From contig CBFIEJ010000005.1 of the NCBI GenBank assembly GCA_965661575.1, forward strand, positions 1 to 64,000: a DNA stretch of 64,000 bases, written 5' to 3'. The stretch comes from UA16 sp965661575. Lineage in GTDB: Bacteria > Bacteroidota > Bacteroidia > Flavobacteriales_D > Sanyastnellaceae. Positions 25,888 through 34,303 of this stretch are shown piece after piece. A program made the translations under genes and the position numbers. The notes under the pieces are model-generated. The model did no database searches. It was given only the letters and a program-made list of their open reading frames with translations, and was not told the origin of the DNA. How positions within the stretch are numbered: the first letter of the stretch is position 1; every line of letters begins with the position of its first letter.

Positions 25888-27165
25888 TTACTTCTTGAAG
25901 TCCAACACCGTTGAACGGATGATGGCGATGCATGCGGTGAGTTCTTCCTCCGTAATGACGAGAGGTGGGGCAAAACGAATGATGTTTCCGTGCGTTGGTT
26001 TTGCCAGCAACCCGTTGTTTTTCAGAGCGACGCACAAATCCCAGGCCGTGGAACTCTCTGGGGTGTCGTTGATGATGACGGCGTTGAGCAATCCTTTTCC
26101 TCGCACACTCACAATGAGCGGACTCTCATCAGCAAGCTGGCTCATCGCAATGCGAAATTGATCTCCGAGCCTTCGCGCATTTTGAGCCAATTGCTCTTCA
26201 ACCACCACCTGCAATGCTGCGATTCCTACTTCGGCTGCAACGGGATTTCCTCCGAAGGTCGAGCCATGTTGTCCGGGCTGAATGACATTCATGATATGAT
26301 TGTCCGCCAATACTGCAGAAACCGGGTATGCGCCTCCCGAAAGTGCTTTTCCCAGGATGAGAATGTCTGCCTTGGAATACGTGGATTGGCGCTCGCAGTG
26401 ACCAGCGCACGAGCAGTTTCCGCAGGTTGCGAGGAGCGATCCTGTTCTTGCAATGCCAGTCTGGACTTCATCTGCGATGAATAATGCACCGGCTGCTTTG
26501 CACAGGGCGTGAGCTCCGCGAATGAATGATTCATCGGGTGTGTAAACACCGGCTTCACCTTGGATGGGCTCCACCAAGAATCCAGCGACATTGGGGTCCT
26601 TCAATGCAGCTTCCAAAGCGTCTAGGTCATTGTATGGAATCACTTCGAACCCAGGCGTGTAAGGACCAAATCCACCTGTCGCATCGCTGTCTGTGCTGAA
26701 GCTTACGATTGTTGTAGTTCGGCCATGAAAATTGCCTTCGCACGTGATGATTTTGGCTTGTCCTGAAGGGACACCTTTGACGTCGTACGCCCACTTGCGC
26801 GCAATTTTTATCGCTGTTTCAACTGCTTCTGCACCCGTATTCATGGGGAGAACCTTCTCGTAACTGAAGTAGGAAGTCACAAACTCTTCATACTTGCCCA
26901 AATTGCTGTTGAAGAAGGCCCGAGAGGTTAAAGTGAGTTTTTCTGCCTGCTGTGTCATGGCACCCACAATTTTGGGGTGGCAGTGCCCTTGGTTTACAGC
27001 GGAATATGCACTGAGGAAATCGAAATAACGGATGCCTTCGATGTCCCATACGTAAACGCCCTCGCCTCGATCAAGTACGACTGGTAACGGGTGATAATTA
27101 TGAGCTCCATGCGCATTTTCAAGTGCCATGGCTTCGGCAGAAGTCTTCGGTGTTTTCAATTCCAT
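25888..27165 (-). CDS. rocD: Ornithine aminotransferase with a Cys-rich insert
   Basis: This PLP class III aminotransferase converts ornithine and 2-oxoglutarate to glutamate semialdehyde and glutamate. The 425-residue protein shows LSAYSAVNQGHCHP, MNTGAEAVETAIK, the cofactor motif FIADEVQTG and the PLP Lys273 in LGKALSGG. An unusual insert, CGNCSCAGHC (Cys 248, 251, 253, 257), lies between the DEVQTG strand and the Lys strand and could bind a metal or a cluster. The start was set at 27165, because the longer frame from 27249 runs into the upstream pspC gene. It follows pspC by 28 nt and probably shares its transcript. Confidence 0.95.
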   Translation of the reverse strand: MELKTPKTSAEAMALENAHGAHNYHPLPVVLDRGEGVYVWDIEGIRYFDFLSAYSAVNQGHCHPKIVGAMTQQAEKLTLTSRAFFNSNLGKYEEFVTSYFSYEKVLPMNTGAEAVETAIKIARKWAYDVKGVPSGQAKIITCEGNFHGRTTTIVSFSTDSDATGGFGPYTPGFEVIPYNDLDALEAALKDPNVAGFLVEPIQGEAGVYTPDESFIRGAHALCKAAGALFIADEVQTGIARTGSLLATCGNCSCAGHCERQSTYSKADILILGKALSGGAYPVSAVLADNHIMNVIQPGQHGSTFGGNPVAAEVGIAALQVVVEEQLAQNARRLGDQFRIAMSQLADESPLIVSVRGKGLLNAVIINDTPESSTAWDLCVALKNNGLLAKPTHGNIIRFAPPLVITEEELTACIAIIRSTVLDFKK

Positions 27166-27193
27166 GGTGCAAAGATAACGTGTTCCGAAAGGT

Positions 27194-27385
27194 TTATTCA
27201 GACGGGATGATGGCCCAGGCGATGACATACGCCCAAAATCCAACGCCATAAAAAAGACAGAGTCCCACGGCCAAAATCCGGAGTGTAGAAATCTCTAGCC
27301 CGTAAAATTTACTGAAGGCACTGACTACGCCTCCAATGATCCGATGGTCTTTCGGTCGGCGTAATTGTTGGTTTGATGATTCCAT
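27194..27385 (-). CDS. PspC-domain membrane protein
   Basis: This 63-residue protein is a minimal PspC domain: a polar lead with RRPKDHRIIGGVVSAFSKFY, LEISTLRILAVGL, then one or two membrane helices ending in AYVIAWAIIP. PspC proteins sit in the inner membrane and take part in envelope stress responses; the short Bacteroidota forms are uncharacterised. The ATG at 27385 gives the family N-terminus; an upstream ATG at 27421 lies inside the divergent promoter region of ndk. It lies upstream of rocD on the same strand. Confidence 0.9.
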   Translation of the reverse strand: MESSNQQLRRPKDHRIIGGVVSAFSKFYGLEISTLRILAVGLCLFYGVGFWAYVIAWAIIPSE

Positions 27386-27388
27386 GCC

Positions 27389-27418
27389 TTGAAAATACAC
27401 ATTTGAGGTGTATTTTTG
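27389..27418 (+). promoter_or_regulatory. Promoter of ndk with an overlapping inverted repeat
   Basis: TTG at 27389-27391, a 19-base spacer and TATTTTTG at 27411-27418 form a full Bacteroidota promoter, with transcription starting near 27423. A perfect 9-bp inverted repeat (AAAATACAC / GTGTATTTT at 27392-27400 and 27408-27416) overlaps the -7 box and may be an operator shared with the divergent pspC gene. Confidence 0.6.
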
Positions 27419-27438
27419 CACCCCAAAACAAAACAGCC

Positions 27439-27858
27439 ATGGCTACCAACCGCACTTTCACCATGATCAAGCCCGACGCAACTGGCGCTGGTCACACAGG
27501 TAAAATCATTGACCGCATCATTGATGCTGGATTCTCCATCAAAGCGATGAAGTGGACGCAACTGTCCCTCGCAGACGCCCAAGCTTTTTATGCAGTGCAT
27601 GCTGAGCGTCCATTTTATGGAGAATTGACAGAATACATGTCGAGCGCGCCAATCGTCGCAGCGATTCTTGAGAAGGACAATGCTGTTGCAGATTTCCGCA
27701 CCTTGATTGGAGCGACAAATCCTGCAGAGGCGGCTCCTGGAACCATCCGAGCGGAATTTGCAGAGAGCATCGCTGCCAATGCAGTACACGGATCAGATAG
27801 CGACGAAAATGCTGCTATCGAAGGCTCTTTCTACTTCAGCGCACGTGAAATGAGCTGA
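27439..27858 (+). CDS. ndk: Nucleoside-diphosphate kinase
   Basis: Ndk moves gamma-phosphate between nucleoside triphosphates and diphosphates through a phospho-His. The 139-residue protein has the N-terminal TFTMIKPDA strand, GKIIDRIIDAGF, the Kpn-type loop, and the catalytic His117 in NAVHGSDS near the C-terminus. It ends in the usual EGSFYFSAREM-type tail. The ATG at 27439 gives the canonical N-terminus and lies about 16 nt from the predicted transcription start. A strong bidirectional terminator follows. Confidence 0.97.
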   Translation: MATNRTFTMIKPDATGAGHTGKIIDRIIDAGFSIKAMKWTQLSLADAQAFYAVHAERPFYGELTEYMSSAPIVAAILEKDNAVADFRTLIGATNPAEAAPGTIRAEFAESIAANAVHGSDSDENAAIEGSFYFSAREMS

Positions 27859-27876
27859 ACGATTTTGAAATTGAAT

Positions 27877-27909
27877 AAAAAAGCCATCCTCTCGGGATGG
27901 CTTTTTTTG
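27877..27909. terminator. Bidirectional terminator between ndk and the helicase
   Basis: AAAAAAGCCATCC pairs with GGATGGCTTTTTT around a short loop. The A-run and T-run on both sides let it end ndk on the plus strand and the helicase on the minus strand. Confidence 0.9.
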
Positions 27910-27936
27910 TGCTCGAAAAGTTGATCGATTTCGCAC

Positions 27937-29388
27937 TTAATCCTTGAAAAAAGCATCGGCGAAGTTGAGCAAGACCAATTCTTTTTGGGCCCTTGTGAAA
28001 GCGGTGTACAACCATCGCATCCACTCGAGGTCAATCGAATCTTCGGTCAAGTATCCCGGATCAATGAGCACCATAGGCCATTGGCCACCTTGTGCTTTGT
28101 GACAGGTCATGGACCATCCAAATTTGACTTGCAACGCTTGAAAACAGGGGTCTGCTTTGACCGCCTTCCGGATGGCTGTTTTCGATCCGAGGTGCACGTA
28201 ATCCAAGCCAATGGCTTCTTCCAGTGCTTGGGTTTGGGCGTAGGGAATTTGTGGCAAGTCGGACTCGAGGATACTGAGATTGATGCAAACCTCGAATACA
28301 GGTGACTCAGGAGCATCGGCAAATTTGACTTCCACTTCTGCAAATGAGATGCCATATCGCTCAAATCGCTTGATGACTTTCGTGACTTCGAGTCCGTCAC
28401 CATTGGCGAGGAGGGTTGTTTGAATGTTCTCCACTTGGGCGAGCCAGTGATAGTTGTTTCGCACAACCATGAGCCTGTCGCCTGCTTCCAACGATTCTTC
28501 CCTCCACAAGATTCGATGCCGAATTTGTTGATTGAATTGTTGCGCTCGTTTATTCGACCGTGTGATGAGAGCCACCTGGTCTTCACCGTATATGTGAAAA
28601 GCATCTTCCAAAATCTCTTGCAACTCGTTGCCGTTGATCCGTTTGATGTCGCCAAATGATTGCGTTTCGAACGAGGGCCATGCGTCGTTTTTACTTTCTA
28701 AATCGAGCCTGAGATTGTGGGCGTTGAATAGAATTCCACTATCCATTTCTTGGCGCACAACGTCCGTGAGGCGAATGGTGGCCACGGTTAGGCCGAACGC
28801 AGCGCGCATTTTGGCTTCATTCAATGCGGGACTTTCTTGTTCTCCAACGGGGGGTAGCTGAGCGTCGTCTCCCACGAGGATGAGCCGACACCCCGGGCCG
28901 GAAAAGACATACTCCATGAGATCGTCAAGCAAGCTTCGGAAGTTCATGGTGCCTCCCGTGGACCGTCCGCCACCTTCGCCGATCATGGATGCTTCGTCTA
29001 CGATAAAGACTGTGTTTTCGAGGTTGTTCGGCGCAACGCCAAACGCGGGCATTCCATCGTTGCTTTTTCGGCTTCTGTATATGCGCCGGTGAATTGTAGA
29101 GGCTCCAATTCCTGCATAGGATTGCATCACTTTAGCTGCCCGTCCCGTTGGAGCGAGGAGGACCGGGCGCTGTCCGAGATCGCGAAGGGTTTGCACCATG
29201 GCGCCAACGCTTGTGGTTTTTCCTGTTCCTGCATACCCTCGTACCATCAATGTGCAACGCGGTTGTGTGCTGTACACAAATCGGCTAACGGCATGCATGA
29301 GGGTCCCTTGGCCTTCGGTCGGATGGTGCGGAAAATGTTGCGCCATTCGATCGACAAATTGTTCAATTTGTTGCGAGCCTGTGATCAT
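27937..29388 (-). CDS. RecD-like superfamily 1 DNA helicase
   Basis: This 483-residue ATPase has Walker A GYAGTGKTT, motif Ia LLAPTGRAAKVM, Walker B VFIVDEASMIG, GDDAQLPPVGE, and a C-terminal UvrD-like domain with TCHKAQGGQWP and WLYTAFTRAQKEL. These match the short RecD/AAA_30 helicases common in Bacteroidota, without RecB or RecC partners nearby. It is probably a 5'-3' single-strand translocase for repair or restart. The start at 29388 (MITGSQQIEQFVDR) is supported by a near-consensus -7 box immediately upstream; the frame runs on to 29460 without conserved sequence. Confidence 0.92.
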   Translation of the reverse strand: MITGSQQIEQFVDRMAQHFPHHPTEGQGTLMHAVSRFVYSTQPRCTLMVRGYAGTGKTTSVGAMVQTLRDLGQRPVLLAPTGRAAKVMQSYAGIGASTIHRRIYRSRKSNDGMPAFGVAPNNLENTVFIVDEASMIGEGGGRSTGGTMNFRSLLDDLMEYVFSGPGCRLILVGDDAQLPPVGEQESPALNEAKMRAAFGLTVATIRLTDVVRQEMDSGILFNAHNLRLDLESKNDAWPSFETQSFGDIKRINGNELQEILEDAFHIYGEDQVALITRSNKRAQQFNQQIRHRILWREESLEAGDRLMVVRNNYHWLAQVENIQTTLLANGDGLEVTKVIKRFERYGISFAEVEVKFADAPESPVFEVCINLSILESDLPQIPYAQTQALEEAIGLDYVHLGSKTAIRKAVKADPCFQALQVKFGWSMTCHKAQGGQWPMVLIDPGYLTEDSIDLEWMRWLYTAFTRAQKELVLLNFADAFFKD

Positions 29389-29393
29389 GGGTA

Positions 29394-29401
29394 CGAAGGT
29401 A
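29394..29401 (-). promoter_or_regulatory. -7 box of the helicase gene
   Basis: On the minus strand TACCTTCG matches seven of eight positions, with TTTC 21 bases upstream. It ends 5 nt before the ATG at 29388, so the transcript would be nearly leaderless. Confidence 0.4.
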
Positions 29402-29517
29402 AGAGGCCAAACTTGGGGATTTCGAAAAACTTGAACGCTCGTCGTATTTGTGGTACTCACTATGTGTCGTAGATTCGCATTCGACTAAATGCGGCAACGC
29501 TCCCTGATTCGATTCCA

Positions 29518-30399
29518 ATGGACAAGTTCTTCAAAGAGATAAACAAATACGTTGTTTCCATCCTGCTTTTTGTGGCAGGCATCGGTTTTCTAGGCAAATA
29601 CCTCAGCGGTGATGCTTTGGAAAGTCAACCAACGGCCATGTTGATTTCGTCGATTGCGCTCCTCGTCGTTGCTGCCCTGGCAACTCCGTATGTGCTCTCA
29701 CGAATGCAAGCGATGCACTATCGCATCATGATGATTGTTGCGACTATTGCGGCCGTTTGGTTGGGCTATGAGGTTTTTTACAGCGTCGATGAGGAAATTC
29801 AATTCCGAGAGCTCAAAGCGCAGGTTGATGCCGAAACTGTGCAGGCGCTCAAAGATATTCGCTCGGCCCAAGAGGCTCACCAAGCCATCTATGGAGTCTA
29901 TTGCGATGACTTCGATAGCCTTCAGCGCTTTCTCTACGAGCCTGTAATCCCTGTGAGCTTTAACATGGGGTCTTTCAATGATACACTCCCCGAAGCCAAA
30001 AGTGCAGAGATGGGATTGATTCTGACGCGTGCAGAGATTCCGGCCAAGGCCGAAGAAATGGGGCTTACAGAAGAAGGGCTGATTGACCTGATTGCCCAAG
30101 ACTCAACCACTCTGAAGGTCCGCGATGTGATCTACACCACATTCTATGATGAGAACTTTGCTCCAGAAATTCGAACTTCGAAAAGATTGCCAAGGGTTTC
30201 AGTGGACAGCCTCTGGTTCAATCCTTTGAGCGGAGAGCGATTCCGCCTCGAAACAGACAGTGTTGAATCTGGAGGGGTATTGCAGGCTACCATTTTGGTC
30301 AAGGACCCAACTCCCTTTGGACGTGAAAAGGTCAAAAAAGACACCTTGCGCTTCGGGTCGTTGACAGAAGCGCACACCGATGGCAACTGGCGCAACTGA
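29518..30399 (+). CDS. Hypothetical protein with three membrane helices
   Basis: This 293-residue protein has three predicted membrane helices in the first 90 residues (about 13-28, 41-58 and 70-86) and then a soluble domain of 200 residues. The soluble part begins with a helix (QFRELKAQVDAETVQALKDI) and an AHQAIYGVYCDDFDSL segment that recalls the IQAAQEAYKAENGSYTDDLD region of type II secretion/pilin pseudopilins; this is a loose resemblance only. No family is recognised with confidence. It is the first gene of a run ending at 33664 and overlaps the DUF3822 gene by 20 nt. Confidence 0.8.
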   Translation: MDKFFKEINKYVVSILLFVAGIGFLGKYLSGDALESQPTAMLISSIALLVVAALATPYVLSRMQAMHYRIMMIVATIAAVWLGYEVFYSVDEEIQFRELKAQVDAETVQALKDIRSAQEAHQAIYGVYCDDFDSLQRFLYEPVIPVSFNMGSFNDTLPEAKSAEMGLILTRAEIPAKAEEMGLTEEGLIDLIAQDSTTLKVRDVIYTTFYDENFAPEIRTSKRLPRVSVDSLWFNPLSGERFRLETDSVESGGVLQATILVKDPTPFGREKVKKDTLRFGSLTEAHTDGNWRN

Positions 30400-31174
30400 C
30401 AATAGAGGATCCAGCCTCCTGTTGGCTTGGGATGGCAATCATTTGCAATGGTTGCGTTGTCAGCGTTTGACCGTTTTTCAGAGTGAAACCATCTCGACGG
30501 TTGGTCCCGATGGCTTGCGAGAAGCCCTCATGGAACTCAAGACAGCCTTGGTTGGTGTTGATCATGTGTGCTATGCATCTGACCTTCCGTATTTTTCGAT
30601 GGCTCCTTCCCGAGTGGTGAGTGGAAGAGAAAAAGCTCTGCAGGCCCTGCATCTCGGACCGAGTTCTGCGCCACCGGTTTCTTTTTATTCCGAGGCATTT
30701 GGCGAGGAAACATCACTCATTGAGCAGGATGACGCTCGTCTCAAAGATGAGGTGGAATCGCTGTGGCCAATGGCCAAGCGTGCTTCAATGGCGCTGACTT
30801 TCTTGGAATGGGTAATGAGGGAGATGCGCACCCAATCAAGCCTCTCTTGCGTCGCTATTCATGTCGGTCATGAACGGGCGTTGATGTCACTTTTTGCAGG
30901 AGGTGAGTTGATGTGGTCGATGACCACAGATGATTTGGCCGGGGATGGCATTTTGTATCACGTCGTCAATGGGTTAACACGGCAAGGATATTCAGATAAA
31001 GCTGAGATAGAGGTCTGGTTCACGGGGAGAGTCCAAGAAGAGGGTGAATTGATGCAGGGGTTCCGGAGGTTTTTCAATCGGGTGGAGTTGAAGGTGCCTG
31101 AAGTGGAATGGAAGGATGTTCCTGAGGCACCACAGGAATGGGCAACATTGACGAGATTGATGCCATGCGGATAA
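30380..31174 (+). CDS. DUF3822 family protein
   Basis: This 264-residue cytoplasmic protein fits DUF3822, a Bacteroidota family related in fold to actin-like ATPases (PilM-type) and usually found beside rsmD and coaD, as here. Supporting segments are LLLAWDGNHLQWLRCQ at the start, a SYASDLPYFSMAPS-like strand (VCYASDLPYFSMAP), and SCVAIHVGHERALMSLFAGG where a second beta sheet repeats. It has no signal peptide. Its function is unknown. The start overlaps the upstream gene by 20 nt and its end overlaps rsmD by 10 nt, so the three are translationally coupled. Confidence 0.8.
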   Translation: MATGATDNRGSSLLLAWDGNHLQWLRCQRLTVFQSETISTVGPDGLREALMELKTALVGVDHVCYASDLPYFSMAPSRVVSGREKALQALHLGPSSAPPVSFYSEAFGEETSLIEQDDARLKDEVESLWPMAKRASMALTFLEWVMREMRTQSSLSCVAIHVGHERALMSLFAGGELMWSMTTDDLAGDGILYHVVNGLTRQGYSDKAEIEVWFTGRVQEEGELMQGFRRFFNRVELKVPEVEWKDVPEAPQEWATLTRLMPCG

Positions 31175-31698
31175 CAGGTGGATCATACAAAGGGCGTCGC
31201 CCTAAAATATCGAAGTCTTTCAAGGGCCGACCCACGACCGATTTTGGTCGAGAAAGTTTGTTCAACTTATTGCGTTCACGTGTAGACATAGAAGGGTTAT
31301 CGGTGTTGGAGTTGTTTGCGGGCACAGGCATGGTGGGTTTGGAGTTCTTCAGCCGAGGCTGTGCATCGGTTGTGTCTGTCGAGAAGGACCCTGCCGCTGT
31401 TCGAGGAATGCATAGCATTGCTCGTGCATGGGAATTGGATCAATGGCAAATTGTTCGGGGAGATGCCCTCGGTTTTGCAAAGAAATCGTTGACTCAGTAC
31501 GATTTGGTCTTCGCGGACCCTCCTTATGATTTGCCAGAATTAACCAAGATTCCTGAATGGGTGCTCGAAGGCGCCTTGTTGGTCCCGGGTGGTTGGTTTA
31601 TCTTGGAGCACGGAGAGCGCACGGACGTATCGCACCTTGTCGGCTTCAAAGAAACGAGGAAGTATGGGCATGTCCATTTTAGTCTCTTCAAAAAGTGA
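31165..31698 (+). CDS. rsmD: 16S rRNA (guanine966-N2)-methyltransferase
   Basis: RsmD methylates G966 of 16S rRNA in the 30S subunit with S-adenosylmethionine. The 177-residue protein has MRITGGSYKGRRPK, the SAM loop ELFAGTGMVGLEFFSRG, an acidic SVEKD after strand 2, and the catalytic FADPPYDLP of the DPPY type. The MRITGG start at 31165 was preferred to the ATG at 31138, which adds nine uncharacteristic residues. It overlaps DUF3822 by 10 nt and is followed 8 nt later by coaD, a common pair. Confidence 0.95.
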   Translation: MRITGGSYKGRRPKISKSFKGRPTTDFGRESLFNLLRSRVDIEGLSVLELFAGTGMVGLEFFSRGCASVVSVEKDPAAVRGMHSIARAWELDQWQIVRGDALGFAKKSLTQYDLVFADPPYDLPELTKIPEWVLEGALLVPGGWFILEHGERTDVSHLVGFKETRKYGHVHFSLFKK

Positions 31699-31706
31699 AA
31701 TGAATC

Positions 31707-32168
31707 ATGAGAAAAGCCGTCTTTCCCGGGTCTTTTGATCCCATTACGAGAGGTCATTTGAACATTTTGGAGCGCAGTCTTCCGCTGTTTGATGAAATTG
31801 TTGTGGCGGTCGGTGTCAATAGCGCAAAGACCTCAATGTATTCAATGGAGCAACGATTGAGGTGTTTGGAATTGGTGACTGAGCGCTTTCCCAATGTCAG
31901 CGTTCAGACCTTCGAAGGGCTTACGAGCGCTTTTTGTGAGAAGCTCGGAGCCAATTGGCTCATTCGAGGCGTTCGAAATGGAGGTGACTTTGAATATGAA
32001 AGGACGATTGCACAGATGACGAAATCATTGAACCCTGCTCTGGAAACGGTGATTTTGTTTACGGATCCAGAATTTGCTCACATCCATTCAAACGTGGTGC
32101 GTGAAATCTTGCGCAATGGAGGCGATGCGAGTGCTTTCATTCCTTCGGAATTGCGTGATGAGATTTGA
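31707..32168 (+). CDS. coaD: Phosphopantetheine adenylyltransferase
   Basis: CoaD makes dephospho-CoA from 4'-phosphopantetheine and ATP, the fourth step of CoA synthesis. The 153-residue nucleotidyltransferase has PGSFDPITRGHLNI (the T/HxGH motif), RGVRNGGDFEYER and, near the end, SNVVREI, a variant of ISSTMVREI. Length and start match the family. It follows rsmD by 8 nt; its stop overlaps the TTG start of the next gene. Confidence 0.97.
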   Translation: MRKAVFPGSFDPITRGHLNILERSLPLFDEIVVAVGVNSAKTSMYSMEQRLRCLELVTERFPNVSVQTFEGLTSAFCEKLGANWLIRGVRNGGDFEYERTIAQMTKSLNPALETVILFTDPEFAHIHSNVVREILRNGGDASAFIPSELRDEI

Positions 32169-33664
32169 GAGCAGTGGGGCATAATTGCAACGTCTTCGTT
32201 TCCAAGGGTTGGTGGTTTTGCATTACCCTGTTGGTTGTTTCACTTGGTTTTTCCCAAGTGACTCTGCTCGCCCAAGCGAATGTTTCTGGAAAGAGCCAAG
32301 CGAAGACTGAGGTGCTCGGTAATTGCAAGCATCATGGTGTTGGCGAGGCTGTTCCGAGCCTTATTCATGTTCGGCAATTTACTTATCCGGGCATCAGCGG
32401 TGGCGAATGGCTCGATGAAATATTGGTCAGTTCAGATGGTTCATTCGCCTGGGAATTGGGGGGGCTTCAGCATCCGACGATGTTTGAACTGTCAGCGCCG
32501 CCCTGGTCTTGGATGGTCGTCGTTCGTCCCCATGAGTCTGCTCGACTCGAACTTGCTCCGGGTAAACAGGCGCGCAGTCTTTATGGAGCATCAGGGTTTT
32601 CGAATTGGATGGGCCCACACCCCACCAACACGTTGGATTCCCTTTTGGTCCAACAACGTGAATTGACGGGACAGTTGGCGGCCTCGGTGATGCTGAAAAT
32701 GAATGGGGTAATCCGCGCTGAAACGGATTCATTGGTTCAGCAAAATAGGTTAATTGAGGATGCCTTTGAAGCAGCTTGGCTGCGAGCGGGTCAGATTTTA
32801 ACAGCGCCCTGGGAGCAGGACATGTGGTGGCATTCAAAGTTCAATTGGATGGCTTCTAACGGCAGTACAAAAGCAGAGATGGACTCTGTGTGGCTGGCGA
32901 GCGGAATGTCTTCAGACCTTCGTGAAACATCGGAAAAACTGAACTCGGCGGGTTGGTTGAGTGCATGGCGCCAAGTGCATGGCAGTTGGTGGAAAAATGA
33001 TGCCGTTGATTGGGATGCAATCAATGCTGCAGTTTTCCAAGCCAATCGAGATTCGCTCGAATGTTTGATGGCTCCGGTCTTGGATCATTCGCATCCCGAA
33101 GCACTCGAGATGGCCTGGTTGGATATGGCCCTTGCACAACCGTCATTGATGGTTGAGCGTGTTTGGGAGAGTATCGGGATGGCTCCGTTTTATCAAAATC
33201 TGTACAAGCAGCTTCTTCAAACGCGACGAAAGGGTCGAGCGGGCTGGACTCCACAGCCGATTTCTTGGGTCTTGCCAAATGGTGATTTGGATTCGCTCGC
33301 AGGTCAGTGTGTGCAGCCCTGGAAAATCATGCTGGTTGTGAAGGATGGTTCAACTGCCGCTGCCCGCGAACGGGAGTATTTCAATGTGCTCATCGAAGAA
33401 GCAGATTTAAGTGAATTGTGTCCTTTCGTGGTGTCGGTTGACAACGATGAAAAAGGGTGGTCGAATACCATTGCGCTTCGAAAAAGCATCGATGAGGAAG
33501 TGGTTTGGATCGGAAACAATCCGCGAATATTCGAAGATTACGGAATCGAATCGGTCCCTGCAATCGTTGCGCTCAATGCTGATGGAGAGTTGAGCCATCG
33601 GTTCAGCCAATTGCCGAGCCGTGGTCTGGCTTCAGAATTGAAGCGATTCTCGAGGAAGCGTTAA
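32165..33664 (+). CDS. Exported protein with degenerate thioredoxin-like domain
   Basis: This roughly 499-residue protein has a membrane-targeting N-terminus (WWFCITLLVVSLGFSQVTLLAQ) and, after a long helical middle rich in Trp, a C-terminal region (about 385-499) with a WKIMLVVKDG strand and IESVPAIVALNADGEL, the cis-Pro loop of thioredoxin folds. There is no CxxC; a lone Cys appears in SELCPF. It is probably a TlpA-related protein that has lost redox chemistry, possibly a binding or structural domain. It starts at TTG 32165, overlapping the coaD stop, with GTG 32174 as an alternative. No ATG is available. Confidence 0.75.
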   Translation: MRAVGHNCNVFVSKGWWFCITLLVVSLGFSQVTLLAQANVSGKSQAKTEVLGNCKHHGVGEAVPSLIHVRQFTYPGISGGEWLDEILVSSDGSFAWELGGLQHPTMFELSAPPWSWMVVVRPHESARLELAPGKQARSLYGASGFSNWMGPHPTNTLDSLLVQQRELTGQLAASVMLKMNGVIRAETDSLVQQNRLIEDAFEAAWLRAGQILTAPWEQDMWWHSKFNWMASNGSTKAEMDSVWLASGMSSDLRETSEKLNSAGWLSAWRQVHGSWWKNDAVDWDAINAAVFQANRDSLECLMAPVLDHSHPEALEMAWLDMALAQPSLMVERVWESIGMAPFYQNLYKQLLQTRRKGRAGWTPQPISWVLPNGDLDSLAGQCVQPWKIMLVVKDGSTAAAREREYFNVLIEEADLSELCPFVVSVDNDEKGWSNTIALRKSIDEEVVWIGNNPRIFEDYGIESVPAIVALNADGELSHRFSQLPSRGLASELKRFSRKR

Positions 33665-33690
33665 CGCTTGGGCCGGAATTTTAGGGTTGG

Positions 33691-34296
33691 TCAATCGGGA
33701 ATGGAGGACACGAGGTCAAGAATGCTGGGATATGTGTTGTTCAGCAATTCATCTCCAAATGGTCGGAATTTCCACTGCACATCCGTAATTCCTTCGGCGC
33801 TTTGGGGCACTCCTTTGGTGTCCTCTCCGTCGTGAAGTGCATGAAACCAGAAGGTTGTTTTCAAGATTGGCGTACCTGCTTCTTCGTAGGTGTGGTAGGT
33901 GGTCCGCAAATGACCGGCAAGTGAGATTCGATCGATACCGGTTTCCTCGGTGACTTCTCGTGTTGCAGCTTCTTCAATGCTTTCGCCGGGCTCAACTTTG
34001 CCTTTGGGTAAGTCCCACCGAGTATTGCGTTCAATCCACAAAAACGCCCCAGCTTGATTCTCAACTACGCAGCCCGCAGCCAGCACTTCTTTGTACAGAA
34101 TGCAGAAGTTCATCCAAAGCGTTTCGACATCTTTGCTCGCCAATGTCACGCCATTGATTGACGTTTCTTGACGCAGCAGATTCGGCAATTCTTGCAATTG
34201 TTTTTTTTCTGGTTCAGTGATGACCAAATCATTCTGTTTTGCCTCGGCATTTTCAGTGAAGATTACAGGACGATTCAAAATATAAACTTCATACAT
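33691..34296 (-). CDS. Nudix hydrolase
   Basis: This 201-residue protein has a Nudix box beginning with GKVEPGES and continuing to REVTEETG, so it should hydrolyse a nucleoside diphosphate linked to another group. The region before it (IERNTRWDLPKG) is typical. An N-terminal part of about 100 residues resembles no domain I can name and may be a specificity region. MYEVYILNRPV at 34296 is preferred; the next in-frame ATG, at 34305, would overlap the pyrE start. It is divergent from pyrE with only 7 nt between the chosen starts. The nudix-pyrE-SRPBCC-birA order recurs in Bacteroidota. Confidence 0.9.
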   Translation of the reverse strand: MYEVYILNRPVIFTENAEAKQNDLVITEPEKKQLQELPNLLRQETSINGVTLASKDVETLWMNFCILYKEVLAAGCVVENQAGAFLWIERNTRWDLPKGKVEPGESIEEAATREVTEETGIDRISLAGHLRTTYHTYEEAGTPILKTTFWFHALHDGEDTKGVPQSAEGITDVQWKFRPFGDELLNNTYPSILDLVSSIPD

Positions 34297-34303
34297 TCGC
34301 GCC

